A DNA stretch of 64,000 bases from Anaeromyces robustus. Its lineage: Eukaryota > Neocallimastigomycota > Neocallimastigomycetes > Neocallimastigales > Neocallimastigaceae. The stretch is taken from contig MCFG01000110.1 of assembly GCA_002104895.1 (NCBI GenBank), forward strand, positions 77,501 through 141,500, given 5' to 3'. This document shows positions 15,085 through 27,422 of this stretch, piece after piece. The position numbers were made by a program, and so were the translations under genes. How positions within the stretch are numbered: the first letter of the stretch is position 1; each line of letters opens with the position of its first letter. The notes under the pieces were generated by a model, which saw only the letters and a list, made by a program, of their open reading frames with translations, was not told where the DNA came from and searched no databases.

Positions 15085-15851
15085 TTATAATTAACCAAAG
15101 CATGATCAATATCTGAAGATAGATTACCTTGAACCCAAGAGATTCTTGAACTATTGAGAGGTAAAATCATCCAACCATTAATTTGTGATATTTTTTCTTC
15201 AAGGTCCACTGTTTTCATGTTAAAATCCCCAACAAGAATAGAAGCATGATCACGATGAATATTAAGCCATTCAATAACTTCTGCTAAAGCACACTTCACT
15301 TGTGTAGAATGAGAGCTGACGGGGATATATACATTTCCAACAGAGCATTTAGAGTCGTAGATATTATAATTGGTTAAGGAAATAATGTAATTAAATGAAT
15401 TCTCTTCAAGTATTGCTTGACAAGATTTATGAAAACCTAAAAATAAACCTCTCATGCCTGGAATACTATCAACTGCTCTTCTAACAAAATAACGGTAATT
15501 GGGAATAGTGACTTTACATGGTTGACTACTATTGGAACCAGAACCATTCTTTGTTTCTTGAAAACAGAGGAAAAGAGGTTTGAATAATGTGATAAAGTAT
15601 TCGATACTATCTTTCTTTTCATGGTTCCATCCATTGGTATTCCAACTGAGACAAAAAGTAAATTTATCTTTGATAGAATTAAGAGAGTTGAGATTAGAGT
15701 GTATACTAACTAATGAGTTGCGTTGAGAAGAATCTGAAGTATTAGATTGTGAGGATGTTGTAGTAGAATTACTTTGGTTATTAATTGAATCATTAAAGTT
15801 TGTTGTAGAATTACTTTGGTTATTGATTGAATCATTAAAGTTTGTTGAAAG

Positions 15852-15853
<2 letters not shown>
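15085..15853 (-). CDS. LINE apurinic/apyrimidinic-type endonuclease domain (older copy)
   Basis: Encodes the nicking endonuclease of the LINE. Visible APE-family landmarks in order: SWNTNGW (Asn motif), FLCFQETKNG (catalytic Glu), VGDFNM (Asp/Asn), SSDIDHALV, with the final SDH motif falling in the next frame. N-terminal to it is a Ser/Asn/Thr-rich spacer containing two tandem copies of a 42-bp unit (coding NFNDSINNQSNSTT) at about 15770-15853. Reading leftwards into the poly(T) of the nested copy gives an apparent N-terminus with a Lys run, which is only the tail of the other element. Upstream the same frame continues at 17825. Confidence 0.88.
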
Positions 15854-15888
<35 letters not shown>

Positions 15889-17824
15889 GCACACAATTTG
15901 TACGTCAACTTTATTGAATTTAAATATTAAAATACATGAATCATAAAAAAAACACATAATGAAAAAAAATGATACTAAAAAAAATAAAAACCAGTAAAAT
16001 ATTATAGATAATAATAGATAATACTGGAGGAAAAAAAGAAGTATAATAATATTTAAAAACAATAAATCCATACAGCCCTTAATTCTAAATATAGAATTAA
16101 AGTAAAATTGATCTATCCTATTCCACTAGGGTCGGAAATAGGATCGGCATTTGCCCTACTAGGCTGTCCTACTGTGTTATCAGCATTGACGTTCCTGGAG
16201 AGGTTGGTTTTAAATTTATTGAATAATATATGTTGTCTTTTACAGACAACAGGCATGATATCATTCAATAGAGCCGCAGATCGCAACAAGAATGGGGATT
16301 TTGAATAAGTACCAGATTCAGTCTGACACTTAAACAAACATTCCCATTCCTTTTTGTATGGACTATTGTTAATTCTATCACTAAAACCATAATCTCTACC
16401 ACCAATTAAAAAAATATATATTCTATACCTATTAACTATTTTTTTACTACCTAATATATCTATATTACTTATACTATTATTACTACTTTTATAACCCTTA
16501 ACAATATTATTTATTCTATTATCCACACTAGGGTTATTACTGGTCCTAACTAAACTATTAAAAAGACTATCTAAAAAATAAAAAAAATTTCTATCTAAAT
16601 CAGAGAAGTGATCAATACGAAGATTTTTAAATAAGAAACAATTTATAAACCAATGATCAATTCTCTGATAACTGTCACAATGGAAACAACATGAACAACA
16701 ATTAGGACAAGAATTATTAATCATTTTAGCAGCTTTTGCAACTCTAGCATCAATTTTATATCCACATCTTGCCCTAAGTATCCACCGAAAACCTTTGCTA
16801 TATTCAGGAAATTCTAGATTAAGCTTTAAGTAACTTCTTGATTCTTCAAAGTTGTACATTTTATAAGTTTTAGCTTTAATTGATTTATCACTGTTCATGT
16901 CTCTGTCCCAATAGAATTCCATAATTTCTTTAGTAGAGGATGAAATATTGTTTAATTTATCATTTAATATTTTACTTTCTTTGTCCCAAGTCCATTTTCT
17001 TGTTGTAGCAACATTATTAACTATCTTTGAGATAATGCAGTTGGAGTCCTTCCACTTATTAAAACATCTAACCTGAGCTAAAGCACATTTACCAGAAAGT
17101 GGAGGAATATTGAGTTCTTTTGAGATGCAATAAATAGAAACAAAAGAATTAGGTTTCGAGTAGCCTAAAATCCAATAAAAACCTTTGTTAATTATTGTTT
17201 GGGTAGAACTAGTATTGTTTTTGTTAGAACCAAGCAAAGGCGCGTAATAGGAAACTTGTCCAATAACTTTTGCAGAGAATAAAGTTCTTTTAAGAGGAAT
17301 AGGAATCAGATCATTTTTTAAAAAACCCTGAATTGAAAACAAAGCCTTACTAACTTTATTTTTCATTTTACTAATAACGAATTTTAAATCTAGAGTTTTG
17401 TGAAAGGGAACACCAAGGTAAGTATAACAATCTGTTTTAGGGATTGCGATTCCTGTTAAATAAAAGGTAGGGTCCTCTCTAAGAATATATTCCGAATTTT
17501 CATGTCTAACAGCTAATGTGCCACATTTATTAATTCCAAAAGTCATCTCGTTGTCCTTAGCCCATTTACCAACTAAACGAAGAAGTTTGTTCATACGAGA
17601 TCTACTAGGGGCACAAAGAACAATATCATCAGCAAATAATCCTCCACAACAATATTCAGTATCTATTTTCACACCATTATGCAGGCAATCGTTGAAGATG
17701 TCGTTGATAAACAAATTAAAAAGTATAGGAGATAAGGGACATCCTTGTCGAACTCCTTTAAGTATTCTGAAAGAATCGGAAAATTGTCCATTAATTTTAA
17801 CACAAGCTTTGGAAGACAGATATA
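15854..17824 (-). mobile_element. younger, 5'-truncated LINE copy nested in the older one
   Basis: Minus-strand copy of the same LINE family, nearly identical to 11720-13700 by eye. Its poly(A) tail is T32 at 15854-15885. It ends abruptly at 17824, corresponding to about 13700 of the older copy, the usual 5' truncation of incomplete reverse transcription. The flanks are TGTTGAAAGAA (15843-15853) and TGTTGAAGAAGAA (17825-17837), an imperfect target-site duplication. Its position inside the older element and its undamaged C-terminal frame make it the more recent insertion. Confidence 0.9.
16113..17824 (-). CDS. C-terminal two-thirds of LINE RT ORF (younger copy)
   Basis: A single open frame from the truncation point to the stop at 16113. 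It retains RQGCPLSP, the FADD box, the Cys/His finger CPNCCSCCFHC...H...C, and the full C-terminal extension ending DPISDPSGIG. It lacks endonuclease and RT fingers because of 5' truncation, so it cannot move by itself. The lack of stops over about 570 codons indicates a recent insertion. Differences from the older copy are mostly scattered single bases. Confidence 0.9.
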
Positions 17825-18124
17825 TGTTGAAGAAGAAAATAGTTGATTTCTGGTCTGTTGAAGTGATCTTTTACGAATATAATGAGTGCAATTACTATAC
17901 GACAAGCGAGCATTTGAGATATGTGATACAAATTTCTTTTTGAAATCATCAAATTTGAAGTCAGATGATAAAACCTTGATCCTAAAATACCAACCTCTAG
18001 AACACATAGATCGTTTAACTGAAAGAATGTACTTGTTGAACTCCTTAAATTTCGATTCCAGAAAATCCATCATATATGCATTGGTCCATGAGTGAAGGCC
18101 ATTGATGAAGATAATGCAAACACA
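17825..18124 (-). CDS. N-terminal coding piece of the older LINE
   Basis: Open frame of 100 codons on the reverse strand, from just after a stop at 18125-18127 to the nested insertion. It reads through the target site (QLFSSST) in the same frame as the endonuclease side (NFNDSINN), which is why I assign it to the older LINE and not to flanking DNA. The product is basic with aromatic and Cys residues (for example KRSMCSRGWYFRIK) and could be a nucleic-acid-binding ORF1-like or N-terminal domain, but I do not recognise it. A candidate start Met at 18162 is in another frame (MVRNFYNSN...), so the true start may also be disrupted. Confidence 0.6.
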
Positions 18125-18216
18125 TTACTATTTTCGTTACTATTATAAAAATTCCGTACCATTGTGATTATATATATTTAATATTGAAAAAAAAAAAATG
18201 AAAGTGCAAAACTAAA

Positions 18217-18229
<13 letters not shown>

Positions 18230-18271
<42 letters not shown>
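18230..18271 (+). repeat. poly(T) tract of about 42 nt
   Basis: Uninterrupted T tract preceded by an (AT)n run. It could be the poly(A) tail of a minus-strand element lying at 18272-18804, or simple A/T expansion near the 5' end of the LINE. Confidence 0.8.
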
Positions 18272-18276
<5 letters not shown>

Positions 18277-18804
18277 AAAAAGATCGAGTTAAAAAAAATG
18301 TAGACTAGTAATAACTGAATGTAAATTTTTCACTGTTGTTTAAATTTTACAATTGTTTATCTTCTTTACACTATTATAAAAACACTTTTAGAATATTGAT
18401 AGTTGTTATAAAATCTCTTTTTGCGAATGTAAATATATTTGAAATCTTGTAAATTCTTAAATTCATGAAATTAAAAAAAAGTTAAAGGTGAAGAACTCAA
18501 AAATAACTATTCTAAACTCTAATAAAGTATAAGCACATGCATTTGAGTGAATCAAGCTCATACAATAATTAACGCAATTACAATGGATTCATACAGTGAT
18601 AATATACAGAAATACATGAAAGGTAAATTTAAAAGAAAATACAAATATCTCATTTCCTGCATATCCAGCTTATACATATTATTAGGAAAAAGAACAATTA
18701 TTTAGGAGACTTCATAAAATGCCCTTAACGTCGCCATGTATCGACAGGCATTTACCCTCTTCTGAGCATTCCAAATGAATGGAAGTACAGGTCCTCAGAA
18801 GAGG
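18272..18804 (+). other. unidentified complex-sequence segment ending in two hairpins
   Basis: About 530 bp of non-coding sequence with higher complexity than the spacers, bounded by a T42 tract on the left and a (TAAA)n tract on the right. Its right end folds into two adjacent inverted-repeat structures (18717-18753 and 18756-18804). No long frame on either strand and no tRNA-like boxes were found. Structured 3' ends followed by a short simple tail are seen in some LINE and SINE families, so a plus-strand retroelement relic is possible but unproven. Confidence 0.35.
18717..18804 (+). other. tandem hairpins (compound inverted repeats)
   Basis: Hairpin 1: AAATGCC (18717-18723) pairs with GGCATTT (18747-18753), with an inner GTCG (18730-18733) / CGAC (18742-18745). 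Hairpin 2: CCTCTTCTGAG (18756-18766) pairs perfectly with CTCAGAAGAGG (18794-18804), with an inner CATTC/GAATG. The two structures are separated by two bases. The GC-containing 11-bp perfect stem stands out in this AT-rich DNA. Confidence 0.7.
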
Positions 18805-18970
<166 letters not shown>

Positions 18971-19307
18971 AATTATTAACTTCAAATATAAATAATAAAT
19001 TAAAAATAATTTTAATATGATTTTTTTATAATAAACAAATATGTAGAGAAACTAATTAATTTATAATATTTTATAAAAACACCTTATCCATCAATTTATA
19101 GAAGAAAAAAAAAAAAAAAACTCATAATATTCTTAATATTTAATTATAAATTATTTTTTTTTTATTTATATAAATTATATTTTTTTTTTAAAAAAAAAGA
19201 AAAAAAATAAAAAAAGTAAATTAAAAAAAAAAAAAAAAACAAGAAAAGGATTTATATTTTTTCTATCTTTTTTTTTTCTTTCCTATTTACCTTTTATTTT
19301 AATTTTT

Positions 19308-19350
<43 letters not shown>

Positions 19351-19883
19351 ATAATTTTTTTTTTATTTTATAAAAAAAAAAATTAATTTTTATATTGGTT
19401 TGTTTGTTTGTTCACTATATATGGAGTGCTTATTATTAATACAAAAAGGATTTAAATGGTGAATAATAAGGTATAAAAAAAAAACAATATAGAAAACTTT
19501 TTATATATTTTTTTTTAAAAAATATATTTAATTAAAAAAAAAAATACTATTTCATTTTCTATACATTATATATATGAAATTAATGAATTTTTCGATATTT
19601 ATGATAAATTTTGTTAAATATATTATTATTCATCTTATGTCAATTATTATTACTATTTTTTTTCTTTTTTCATTACAAAAAAAAAAAAAAAAAAAAAGAA
19701 ACAAACCAAGTATTTTATCAGATATGTATAAATTATTTATTATTGTCTTGAATATAATATGTTATTTCTTTTTGTTATTTCACATACTTTTTTTTTTTTT
19801 TTTAAAAAAAAAATTTTTTTCTCAATTTTTTTTTTTTTTTTTTTTTTACAAAGTTTCAATTATTTAATTATATTATAATTTAT
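18971..19883. other. AT-rich 3' flank of the W-DG protein gene
   Basis: Homopolymer-rich spacer with alternating T and A tracts, the longest being T37 at about 19310-19346. A frame that stays open at 19574-19867 is composed largely of these tracts (Phe and Lys runs) and is not supported as a gene. Confidence 0.45.
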
Positions 19884-21659
19884 TTAATTTCCCTTAATTT
19901 TAATATTATATCCATTACCACTTCTTCTGTAGAAGAAACCTCTTGGTGGATCAATTAAATATACTGGAATTTCTTCAAGACCAGCTTCACGATAAACCCA
20001 TAATCTTTTATTAGCGGTTGTATAATAATTACCAGTAGATTTATCAATACAAACTTTAATTGGAGGGAAATCTTCAATAGCAATTTCACCATTTCTTAAT
20101 AATCTCATAGTTCTACGAATAGATCTTCCATCTCTGAAACAATTATCAATACTTTCTTGTGAATATAAAATATCTTTTGGATCAAGATAAAGAATTTTAT
20201 CTTCAGTAAGTTCAATTGGTTCACCATTTAAGTAAACGGTAGAAGCAGTATCAGAAACTAAAGATTCATTATCATCTTCAATATCTAAAGATTCAGTAAA
20301 GGAATCTTCATGATGCCAGTTAGAAGTACCATCTTCCCATAAAACAAAGTATGACCAATCATTAGCTGGTGATAACCATAATTTTTTTGCACCATCATCA
20401 CGTCTTTCTAATTCATGATCTAAAGTAGATGGTAAACCATACCAACCATATCTACCATCAGTGAACTTGGCATACCAAGAACCATCACCAGAAAGAGCAA
20501 CTTCTTCAAGATAAACATCTTTTTCTCTATATAATTAAAAAAAATTTTTTTTTATTTTTTTTTATTTTAAATTTAAAAATTATATACAATTTTAATATAT
20601 ATTATTTTATTTTAAAATAAAATATAAATATTAAAAAAAAAATAATTTGTTAATTATATTAATATTTCATATTTAAATCATTTTTAAATATATATATATA
20701 ATAATAATTTTATTAAATAATTTTTTAAATTATAAATTGTTTAATAAAATTCAAAAAATTTATACATATATTATATTATATTATATTATATTATATATTA
20801 TATTTATATTTATATATATATAAAACTTACTCTTGACGTTCCATAATCTTCTTGTGTAAAAGGTATGGAATACCATTCCAAGCAGTTTCCTTATTTTGGA
20901 ACATAATAAGGTAAGACTTATCTTGACCGAAAATAACTTTCATGACACCACGATGAGCTTTATCTTGTAATAAAAGATCCATTTCATCACTACAAACACT
21001 CCAACCAGTAGAACCATCAGCAAAACGAACAAACCAATCATCATTTGGTGATAAACTTAAAAATACAACTTCGGGTAAAGACCTTTTTTTATTTTAATGA
21101 AAAATTAAATAATATTTAAAAAAAAATTGTTTATTAAAAATTAATATAATGTGATTATTAGAAAATATATATTATAAAAATTGCTAAAAAAATATATATT
21201 TTTGGTATTATATTTTTATTAATTTTTTCTCTATTATATCATTTTAATAACTTTTGAATCTTTTTATTCCTTTATTATTTTATTTATATATATATTTAAT
21301 AATTTATGATTGTATGCTTGTTTTATTGTATATTTTTTGTTGTATATTTTTTTTTATTTTTCTCAAATATATAAATTTTAATAGCTTCTAAATTTTTTTA
21401 TTATTATTATTATTTAATTATTTTTTTTATTGTATTTTTTTTTTATTGTATTTTTTTTATTGTATTTTTTTTTATAATTTATAAAATAATAAAATATTAA
21501 AATAATTATATTATTTTAAAATAATTACTTTTGTCTTCCGTTTAATTTGTTGTGTAAAGAATGTGGTAAGTTATTCCATGATTGTCTACCATCGCCCCAT
21601 TTAATATACCAAGCGTTGTCGCTACCGAAAGCAATAAATTCAACTTCACTAACAGTCAT
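19884..21659 (-). CDS. uncharacterised protein of tandem W/DG/W modules, 3 exons
   Basis: Exons in sense order: 21659-21529, 21082-20831, 20526-19884 (1026 nt, 341 residues), with GT-AG introns. The N-terminal 200 residues are five related modules of about 40 residues. The cleanest have W-x5-DG-x3-W at exact spacing (W17/DG23-24/W28; W60/DG66-67/W71; W144/DG150-151/W155), preceded by a hydrophobic strand and often followed by LP..L...L. Modules at about 88-127 and 172-205 are degenerate. The C-terminal part (about 235-341) has NCFRDGRSIRRTM, NGEIAIEDFPPIKVC and ANKRLWVYREAG, ending in a basic tail. There is no signal peptide or membrane segment. I cannot name the family; the C-terminal block resembles one seen in uncharacterised eukaryotic proteins with a DGR...RLWVFR pattern. 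Exon boundaries fall between modules, consistent with growth by duplication. Confidence 0.9.
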
Positions 21660-23207
21660 TTTTGAAAATTAATTACAAAAAAATATATTAAATTCTTTCT
21701 TTTTTTTTTTAACGAGTACTGAAAATATTGTTTAAAAGTGCGTAGATGTTAAACAAAAAACTATTATTATTATTATTTTAATAAATATTTACTAAATTAT
21801 AAAAAAAAAATTTTTTTTAAAATATTTACGACTAAAAAAATTGGAAAAAAAAAAGTATTAAAAAATATTATCCTTTTTAAACTATTGTTAATTAAAAATA
21901 ATTTTTTTTTCTACTTTTTCTTTTTATTATACTTGAAAGAAACTATTCTTTAAAAAAAAAAAATAAAAACTATAAAACTCTATAAAGTATGATACGCTTC
22001 TAAGGGTATTACGTTTTAAATATAGTATTTTCTTATTAATAAAAACTTAATAATTTACTGTTTTCTATTTAAATAATAAAGTTCTAATTGAAAAAAAAAT
22101 GTTTATCACTTTAATTTTTCGTTATTCACTTCTTATCTATTATTTACTGTTTAAACTTTTTTTCTTTTATGAAAATACAAATTTATTAATAAATAATATA
22201 TCTTCTTAAAATTAAAAAGTTTATATTTTTTTCGTTTTGTTTTTACTTTTACTTTTTTTTTTTCTCTACTTTATTTGAATTTACTATAGTACCTATTTTC
22301 CTGTAACTTTTTTATTCTAAATAAAAAATAATATTTTTTTTATTTAATAAAAGTTTTTTTTTTATATATAAAATTTCTTTCTGTTTTTTTTTTTTGTTAT
22401 ATATTTTTTTTTTGAATATTTTTTTTTATAAAACTTATTCTTATATAATATATAAATATTTTTTAAATGTTTATTAATATTAGGTTATCTTTTTATAAAC
22501 GTTTAAAATATTTTATATAAATATAAAAAAATTTGTTTTCTTTTTGTTTAGTATTATTAATTGTTTATTATTGTTGATAAAAAATGTTTATTGTTTTGGA
22601 TTTACTATATGAATTATTAAATAAATTTTATAAAAGTATATTATATTATATTATTTATTTATTTATAATCTACAAATATAAAATCTATTTTTTTTTGTTG
22701 TTTTGTTTATATATATAAAGTTGGTTCAAAAAAAAAAAAATAAAATTAAAAACAAGGAAATAAACTTTTGATTGTAGTTCACTTTTTTTAATTTATATTT
22801 CCCTTTTCTTTACACACTTTTTTTTTTTCTTCTTCTTCTTTTATATTACACTTTAAATGTGTATATAAATATTTTTTTATTATTATTAATATTAAAATAT
22901 AAAAATTTTAATATTTAAATATTAATGAGCTTCGATTATTTTTTTATGATAATATAAAAAAATTATGTCTTTCCCTTGAAGTGAAAAAGAAAAAAAAGAA
23001 AAAAAAAAAAAAATAAAAAAATTTTTTTTTGTATTATTTATTTTTATTAAAATTAAAATTTTTTTTTAATATTTAATATTATTATTATTATTATTGATTA
23101 TTACAATTAGTTAATTATTGATTATTAAAAAAATTTAATAATATTTTAATATTTATTAATTATTAATTATTAATTATTATTATTATTATTATTATATTTA
23201 ATTCTTC

Positions 23208-23244
<37 letters not shown>

Positions 23245-25878
23245 TTATTAAATAATTAAATAAATATTAATATTAAATTTAATAAAATTATTAATAAAAA
23301 TTAAATGAATAGAATTAATAGAAAAAATATTACAGTACTTATAATAATATATTATAATATATTATTATTATATAGTTTTAAATATATTATCATTAATATT
23401 ATTATATATTATTGTATATATTAAATAATGTTTATTTTTTTTCTTTTTTTTTTATTTTATATTAAATATAATCATTTTGAATCATTTTTATTGTTACACT
23501 GTAATGTAATATATTATTGATAATATAATATTTAATTAATAATATATTTATTATTTACATTGTTAATATATGAGTATATATCATCATCTTTGTAATAATA
23601 ATGAAATAATCAATTATTATTTTTTTTATATCATTAAACTTTTTATGTCTTTCATCCTTAAAAAATTATTAATATTATTGATAATATATTAGAATATATT
23701 ATAATATTAATAATGATTAAAAATTTAATATATAAAAAATTTATTAATATAATATATTAATATATGAATAATGTGTACTACATTATATAGGAACTAGTTT
23801 ACTTTAAAAAAACCTACTAAATAATAAAAAAAAATTTTTTTTAAACCTCTTTATTACAGAATAATTATTTATTATTAAGTTATTATTACTTATATAATAA
23901 TAATCATAATTTATGATGATTTTATTATTTTTAAGCGTAAATTTTATTATATACAAAATTTTTATATTTAAATTAATTATATATTATAATGTAAATATTT
24001 CAATGGATTTAATATATTTTTATACAATAACATAAAAAAATTTTAAATCCTATAATTAAAATATTAAAGAAAGAAAATTTTATTATATATACTTAAAAAA
24101 CTATGAAAATTATTATTATTATTTTTTTTTTAAAGTAATACAACATTTATAAATATATTAAGTTTTATATATAATAAATTAAATTCCTATATAAATTATA
24201 TTAATCAATTCAATACATTATATTCCAATAATATTAAATATATATAAAATTAATTAAATAATAAAATTTTTTAACAAATAAGCTTTTCTAAGAAATTAGA
24301 TTAACCTGTATTACAATAATTTTTTAGCCAATAAAATTAAAAGTTTATAAGTAATCTTTTTTTAAAAAATTTTTAATAATGAAAATAATGAAAGTAAAAT
24401 AATAAGTAATAAGTAATAATAAATAAAAAGTAATAATAAGTAAAAAGTAATAAGTAATAGTAATGAATATGAATATAATATTTAATAATAATAAATATTG
24501 AATAATAAATATACTAATAACTATTCGTATTTATGGTTATTTAATAGTTAATAATTAGTTACTATCATTATAAAAACTATTATTATTAACGGTTAATTAA
24601 AGCAAAGTCACTTTAAATATTATTATTAATTATTATTTATTATATAATTTATAATAATTTATTCATATTATATAATACTTTTATTATTTATTATTTTTTA
24701 TTATATAAAATTTTTTTTAAAAAAATCTTTAATAAAATAAGAATGAAAAACATGAATTTAATTTATTAATATATTATAATATAATCAAATATATCTATAG
24801 AGTATATATTGACATTAATATATGCATGATTGATAGACATTATAATAAATAATATATATATAATTATATTGCAATATATTATTTCAATATAAATAATTTA
24901 ATAAATCTTTTCATTTATATTAAAAAATTTTTTTTAAAAAAAAAAAAAAAAATTAAGAATTTAATTATATTACATTACATGAAAATTGACTTTATTTCAA
25001 CCTATACATTTTTTTTTAGTCTTTTGAAAGTAAAATAGAAAAAAAAAATAAAAATGGTTGGCATGGTAACCAACTACTAAATCATAATAAATCATAATAA
25101 TAAATAAATAATAAATAATAAATAATAATAAATAAAAGAAAAAAAGAAAGATAAGAATATTTTTATTTTTAAAAAAAAAAGTTTAAATAATCCATTAATC
25201 AAATTATGTATTGAATAAATGGATTTTTACATGTGTATATGTTTTGTTTTATCTTTTGTTTTATATATATTTATAATAAGGAAGGAGGAAGGACCAAACT
25301 CAAACGTTAATATAAAAATAATTTTTTTTCACAAAAAAAAAAAAAAAAAAAGAATATTAACAAATTTAGAAACAAGAGTAGAAATAATAACTAATAATGA
25401 ATTTTTAATATTTAATATTTAATATTTAGTAAATAATAGTAATAAAGGGGAATTTTTTTTTTTTGTGTTTGTTTCATTACATTTCAAGTTAAGAGTCATA
25501 GACAAAATGTTTTAAATGTTTTATTATTTTGTCTTGATCAAATTAATTTGATTAATCTCTTGTTTTTATTTTATTTTATTTTTATTTTTATTTTATTTTA
25601 TTATTAATAATCAATATTTAATAATTAAAAAGAAAGTATATATAATATTATAATATTATAATATTATATTTATACATGTTAATGTAATATTATATTTTTA
25701 TATTTCATTCATTCTTTTTCTTCTTATTAATCGTTTTAATTCATCCATTTATTTATTATTATTATTATTATTTTTTTTTCTTATAATAAATGGTATGGTA
25801 TTATAATTAATAGTATGATTATAGTAATAATAATAAAAAATGGGGAAAAAAAGATTATCCTTATAAATGATAGGGATA

Positions 25879-25909
<31 letters not shown>

Positions 25910-27116
25910 GATTTATTTTTTAAAATTTTCACTTTTTAGTATAGAACATCATCATTCATTATCATTTAACACAAAAGAACGTTTAATTAATTAAATAAAA
26001 ATACTCTTTTAAAAATTATTATCATTTTCATTTATTTATTTATTTATTTATTTATTTTATTTATTTATTTATTTTATTTATTTATTTATTTATTTATTGT
26101 TATTTATTTATTTATTCATTCATTCATTTATTTAGTTATTTTATCTAGAAAATGCTTTTTTTTTAAAAAAGAAAGTTTCATTATTAATCCTTTAATATAT
26201 TAATAATTAATTGTAATATATTTATTATAGAATATAAATCTTTTTTTAATTTTATTTATTTTTTTATTTTTTTTTTTATTTTTTTTATTTTCGTATTTTT
26301 CGTAGTTGATAGTAGATAGGTAAGTAAATTGCAGGCATCAAAAGTAAAAATTATTTATGCAGCAATAAATCTTATAAATAAAAAAATCTTTTAAATAAAT
26401 AATTGCTATTTTTAGTGAATGATGAATTGTGTCTTTTTATAAAAAGAGAAAAAAAAGCTTTTTTTTTTTTTTTTTAAATTAAATTAATATTTAAGAAAAA
26501 AAAAAAGTCATCATTTATTTATTTATTTACTATAAACTATTCATTAATATTAATATAATAATTTATTTACTTATATATTATTTATATATTAAATTAAATT
26601 TTTTTAAAAAAAAGTTTATGATTTGATTGATGATTTATTTATTTTAATTCAATATTTAATATATGATTTTAATATAATAGATTACATTCATAATATATAA
26701 TCTTACATTTACTTTTATTTATCCTCAACACACTTCAACAGACTAAATATAATAATATGATATATAGTATAATCGTAATATTATATATTGCATATATTTA
26801 ATAGATAAAAGTAATATATTATAATATTATTATATTATATTAACTATTTAAAAATTGTTTTTTTTTTTTTATTTTTTTTTTTTTATTTTTTGGTTCAAGT
26901 TTTTAACACAAAATACAATAAAAAAAAATGGAAAAAAAGTGGTAAAAAAGAAAAAAAAGTAAAAAAAAAAATTCATCAAATTTTTTTAATTTTATTTATT
27001 TCACAATTAATAATATATTCGATTATAATGATAATATATTACATTTTATTTTACATTAAAATTATTTAAAGTAATGAATAGTATTAATCATATAATAAAT
27101 ATATTTAAGCGAAGGA

Positions 27117-27150
27117 AAATAAATAAATAAATATATAATAAATAAGTAGA

Positions 27151-27248
<98 letters not shown>

Positions 27249-27275
27249 ATGAATTAATAAATAAATAAATAAATT
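27117..27275 (+). repeat. (TAAA)n microsatellite
   Basis: About 150 bp of AAAT units with a few interruptions such as TAAATGAATTAA. Confidence 0.85.
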
Positions 27276-27422
27276 CTTTTTTTTTTTTAATTATGTATAA
27301 GTAACAATAACTAAAGAGAGAAAGTTTTTAATGGGAATTAAATATTTAAGAATATTTAATATCAACGGTTTAAAAATTATATTTTACAAAACTTCATAAC
27401 ATCAATACTTTAAAGTATTTGT

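Larger units (their letters stand above)
11720..18200 (-). mobile_element. older APE-type non-LTR retrotransposon (LINE), split by a nested younger copy
   Basis: Minus-strand LINE whose 3' poly(A) tail appears as T22 at 11720-11741. In sense order its parts are: an N-terminal coding piece (18124-17825), the nested insertion 17824-15854, an apurinic-type endonuclease (15853-about 15085), the reverse transcriptase with C-terminal CCHC-like finger (to 12445), the last coding piece (to 11975) and a 3' UTR of about 230 nt. The reading frame runs uninterrupted across the junction once the nested copy and one target duplication are set aside. At least two indels disrupt the ORF, near 15085 and in an A run near 12455, so this copy is inactive. 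The 5' end is uncertain, somewhere between 18150 and 18230, and no target-site duplication was found for this copy. Clade not determined (Tad/I/L1-like by architecture). Confidence 0.85.

Noticed and set aside
15854-15908. Apparent N-terminus with a Lys run in front of the LINE endonuclease
   Set aside because: It is the 3' tail and poly(A) of the nested LINE read through; the real upstream coding sequence continues at 17825.
25055-25077. Small palindrome around GGTTGGCATGGTAACCAAC
   Set aside because: Only 5-6 pairing bases with a loop; not beyond chance.
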